DNA from: Herbaspirillum sp. Sphag64
GTDB lineage: Bacteria > Pseudomonadota > Gammaproteobacteria > Burkholderiales > Burkholderiaceae_D
Direction of reading: 5' to 3'
Length of the DNA: 64,000 nt
NCBI RefSeq assembly: GCF_014192645.1
Contig: NZ_JACHYE010000007.1
Location: forward strand, 124,001-188,000
Position numbers and translations under genes: made by a program. This document shows positions 63,543-64,000 of the stretch, piece by piece. Below the pieces are notes generated by a model. That model saw only the letters and a program-made list of their open reading frames with translations. It searched no databases and was not told where the DNA came from. Within the stretch, counting starts at the first letter, position 1. Every line of letters starts with the position of its first letter.

Positions 63543-64000
63543 ATGGCGTTCCTGAAAGACCTTTCCACCCGGCGCGTACAGCAACTGCGCAATGTGTTGT
63601 TTGTTCTGTGCCTGTTGCCGCTGGTGCGACTGGTGGTATTTACGTTTCTGGATCGTCTGGGGGCCAACCCGATTGAATTCATCACCCGCAACACCGGTGA
63701 CTGGGCCTTGTATTTTCTGGTAATGACACTGGCTGTGACGCCACTGCGACGCCTGACCAACTGGAACTGGCTGGTACGTCTGCGCCGTATGCTGGGTCTG
63801 TATGCGTTCTTCTATGTGTTCCTGCACTTCACGGTGTTTTTCTGGCTGGATCACTTCTTTGACCTGCAGGAGATGTGGGCCGACATCGTCAAGCGTCCCT
63901 TCATCACGGTCGGCATGGCGACCTTTGTATTGCTGATGCCTTTAGCGGCAACCAGTACCAACGCCATGGTCCGCCGGCTCGGCGGCAAGCGCTGGCAATG
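63543..64000 (+). CDS. msrQ: MsrQ heme-binding membrane subunit (N-terminal part)
   Basis: The frame opens at ATG 63543 (MAFLKDLSTRRVQQLRNVLF) after AAAGGAAAATCCGC and runs off the right edge after 152 complete codons. Several membrane helices are visible. So are the heme-domain stretches DWALYFLVMTLAVTPLRRL and RRMLGLYAFFYVFLHFTVFF with histidine ligands. MsrQ passes quinone electrons to MsrP. The remaining C-terminal part, usually about 50 residues, lies outside. Confidence 0.93.
   Translation, partial: MAFLKDLSTRRVQQLRNVLFVLCLLPLVRLVVFTFLDRLGANPIEFITRNTGDWALYFLVMTLAVTPLRRLTNWNWLVRLRRMLGLYAFFYVFLHFTVFFWLDHFFDLQEMWADIVKRPFITVGMATFVLLMPLAATSTNAMVRRLGGKRWQ

Overview
The window reads as chromosomal DNA of a betaproteobacterium. 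The best fit is Burkholderiales, probably Oxalobacteraceae; this is inferred from gene content, since no rRNA gene is present. Supporting signs are the AcnD/PrpF/PrpE propionate set, the cysI-DUF934-cysHDN-cobA order with divergent cysB, DUF3460-scpA-panC, divergent metG and apbC, an arginine-type EF-P beside EarP, and a cydP-cydA-cydB-cydX operon. Coding density is high. No integrase, transposase, CRISPR array or phage structural gene was seen. The only phage-like trace is a small repressor/Cro-like pair near 9 kb.

Layout. 0-4.5 kb: end of the 2-methylcitrate operon (acnD cut by the left edge, prpF, prpE). 4.5-9.9 kb: acetyltransferase, unknown small gene, AraC regulator, cupin, exonuclease III, MipA-like porin, then an S24-type repressor facing a YdaS-type regulator across a palindromic operator. 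10-14 kb: pepA divergent from lptF-lptG, then cbiX. 14-22.4 kb: sulfate assimilation and siroheme genes on the minus strand (TauE-like permease, cysI, DUF934, cysH, cysD, cysN, cobA) divergent from cysB. 22.4-30.9 kb: ClC transporter, cheZ-cheA, DUF3460-scpA-panC, Na/Pi cotransporter. 30.9-39.7 kb: SorC regulator with glpD, acetyltransferase, metG, apbC, gltX, then tRNA-Ala and two identical tRNA-Glu genes.

39.7-50.5 kb: two divergent paralogous solute-binding proteins, an enoyl-CoA hydratase, a PfpI/DJ-1 protein, a LysR regulator divergent from a valine-type operon (binding protein, mmsA, mmsB), and denD divergent from a FadR-type regulator. 50.5-55 kb: efp and its rhamnosyltransferase earP, a MarR-GNAT fusion, ohrR and ohr. 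55-58.5 kb: cytochrome bd oxidase operon. 58.5-64 kb: TPR/glycosyltransferase-like protein, a sensor kinase/response regulator pair, and msrP-msrQ (cut by the right edge).

Several regulatory circuits can be read from sequence. A CusR/HprR-type box lies between the two-component genes and msrP. Matching OhrR-type operators precede ohrR and ohr. A FadR-consensus site lies between denD and its regulator. A perfect FNR-type box, followed by an exact tandem 11-bp repeat, lies upstream of cydP. A palindrome overlaps the -10 of the MarR-GNAT gene. A terminator-like hairpin ends 7 bases before the gltX start codon. The most unusual protein is the S24-type repressor: both residues of its self-cleavage dyad appear to be replaced.
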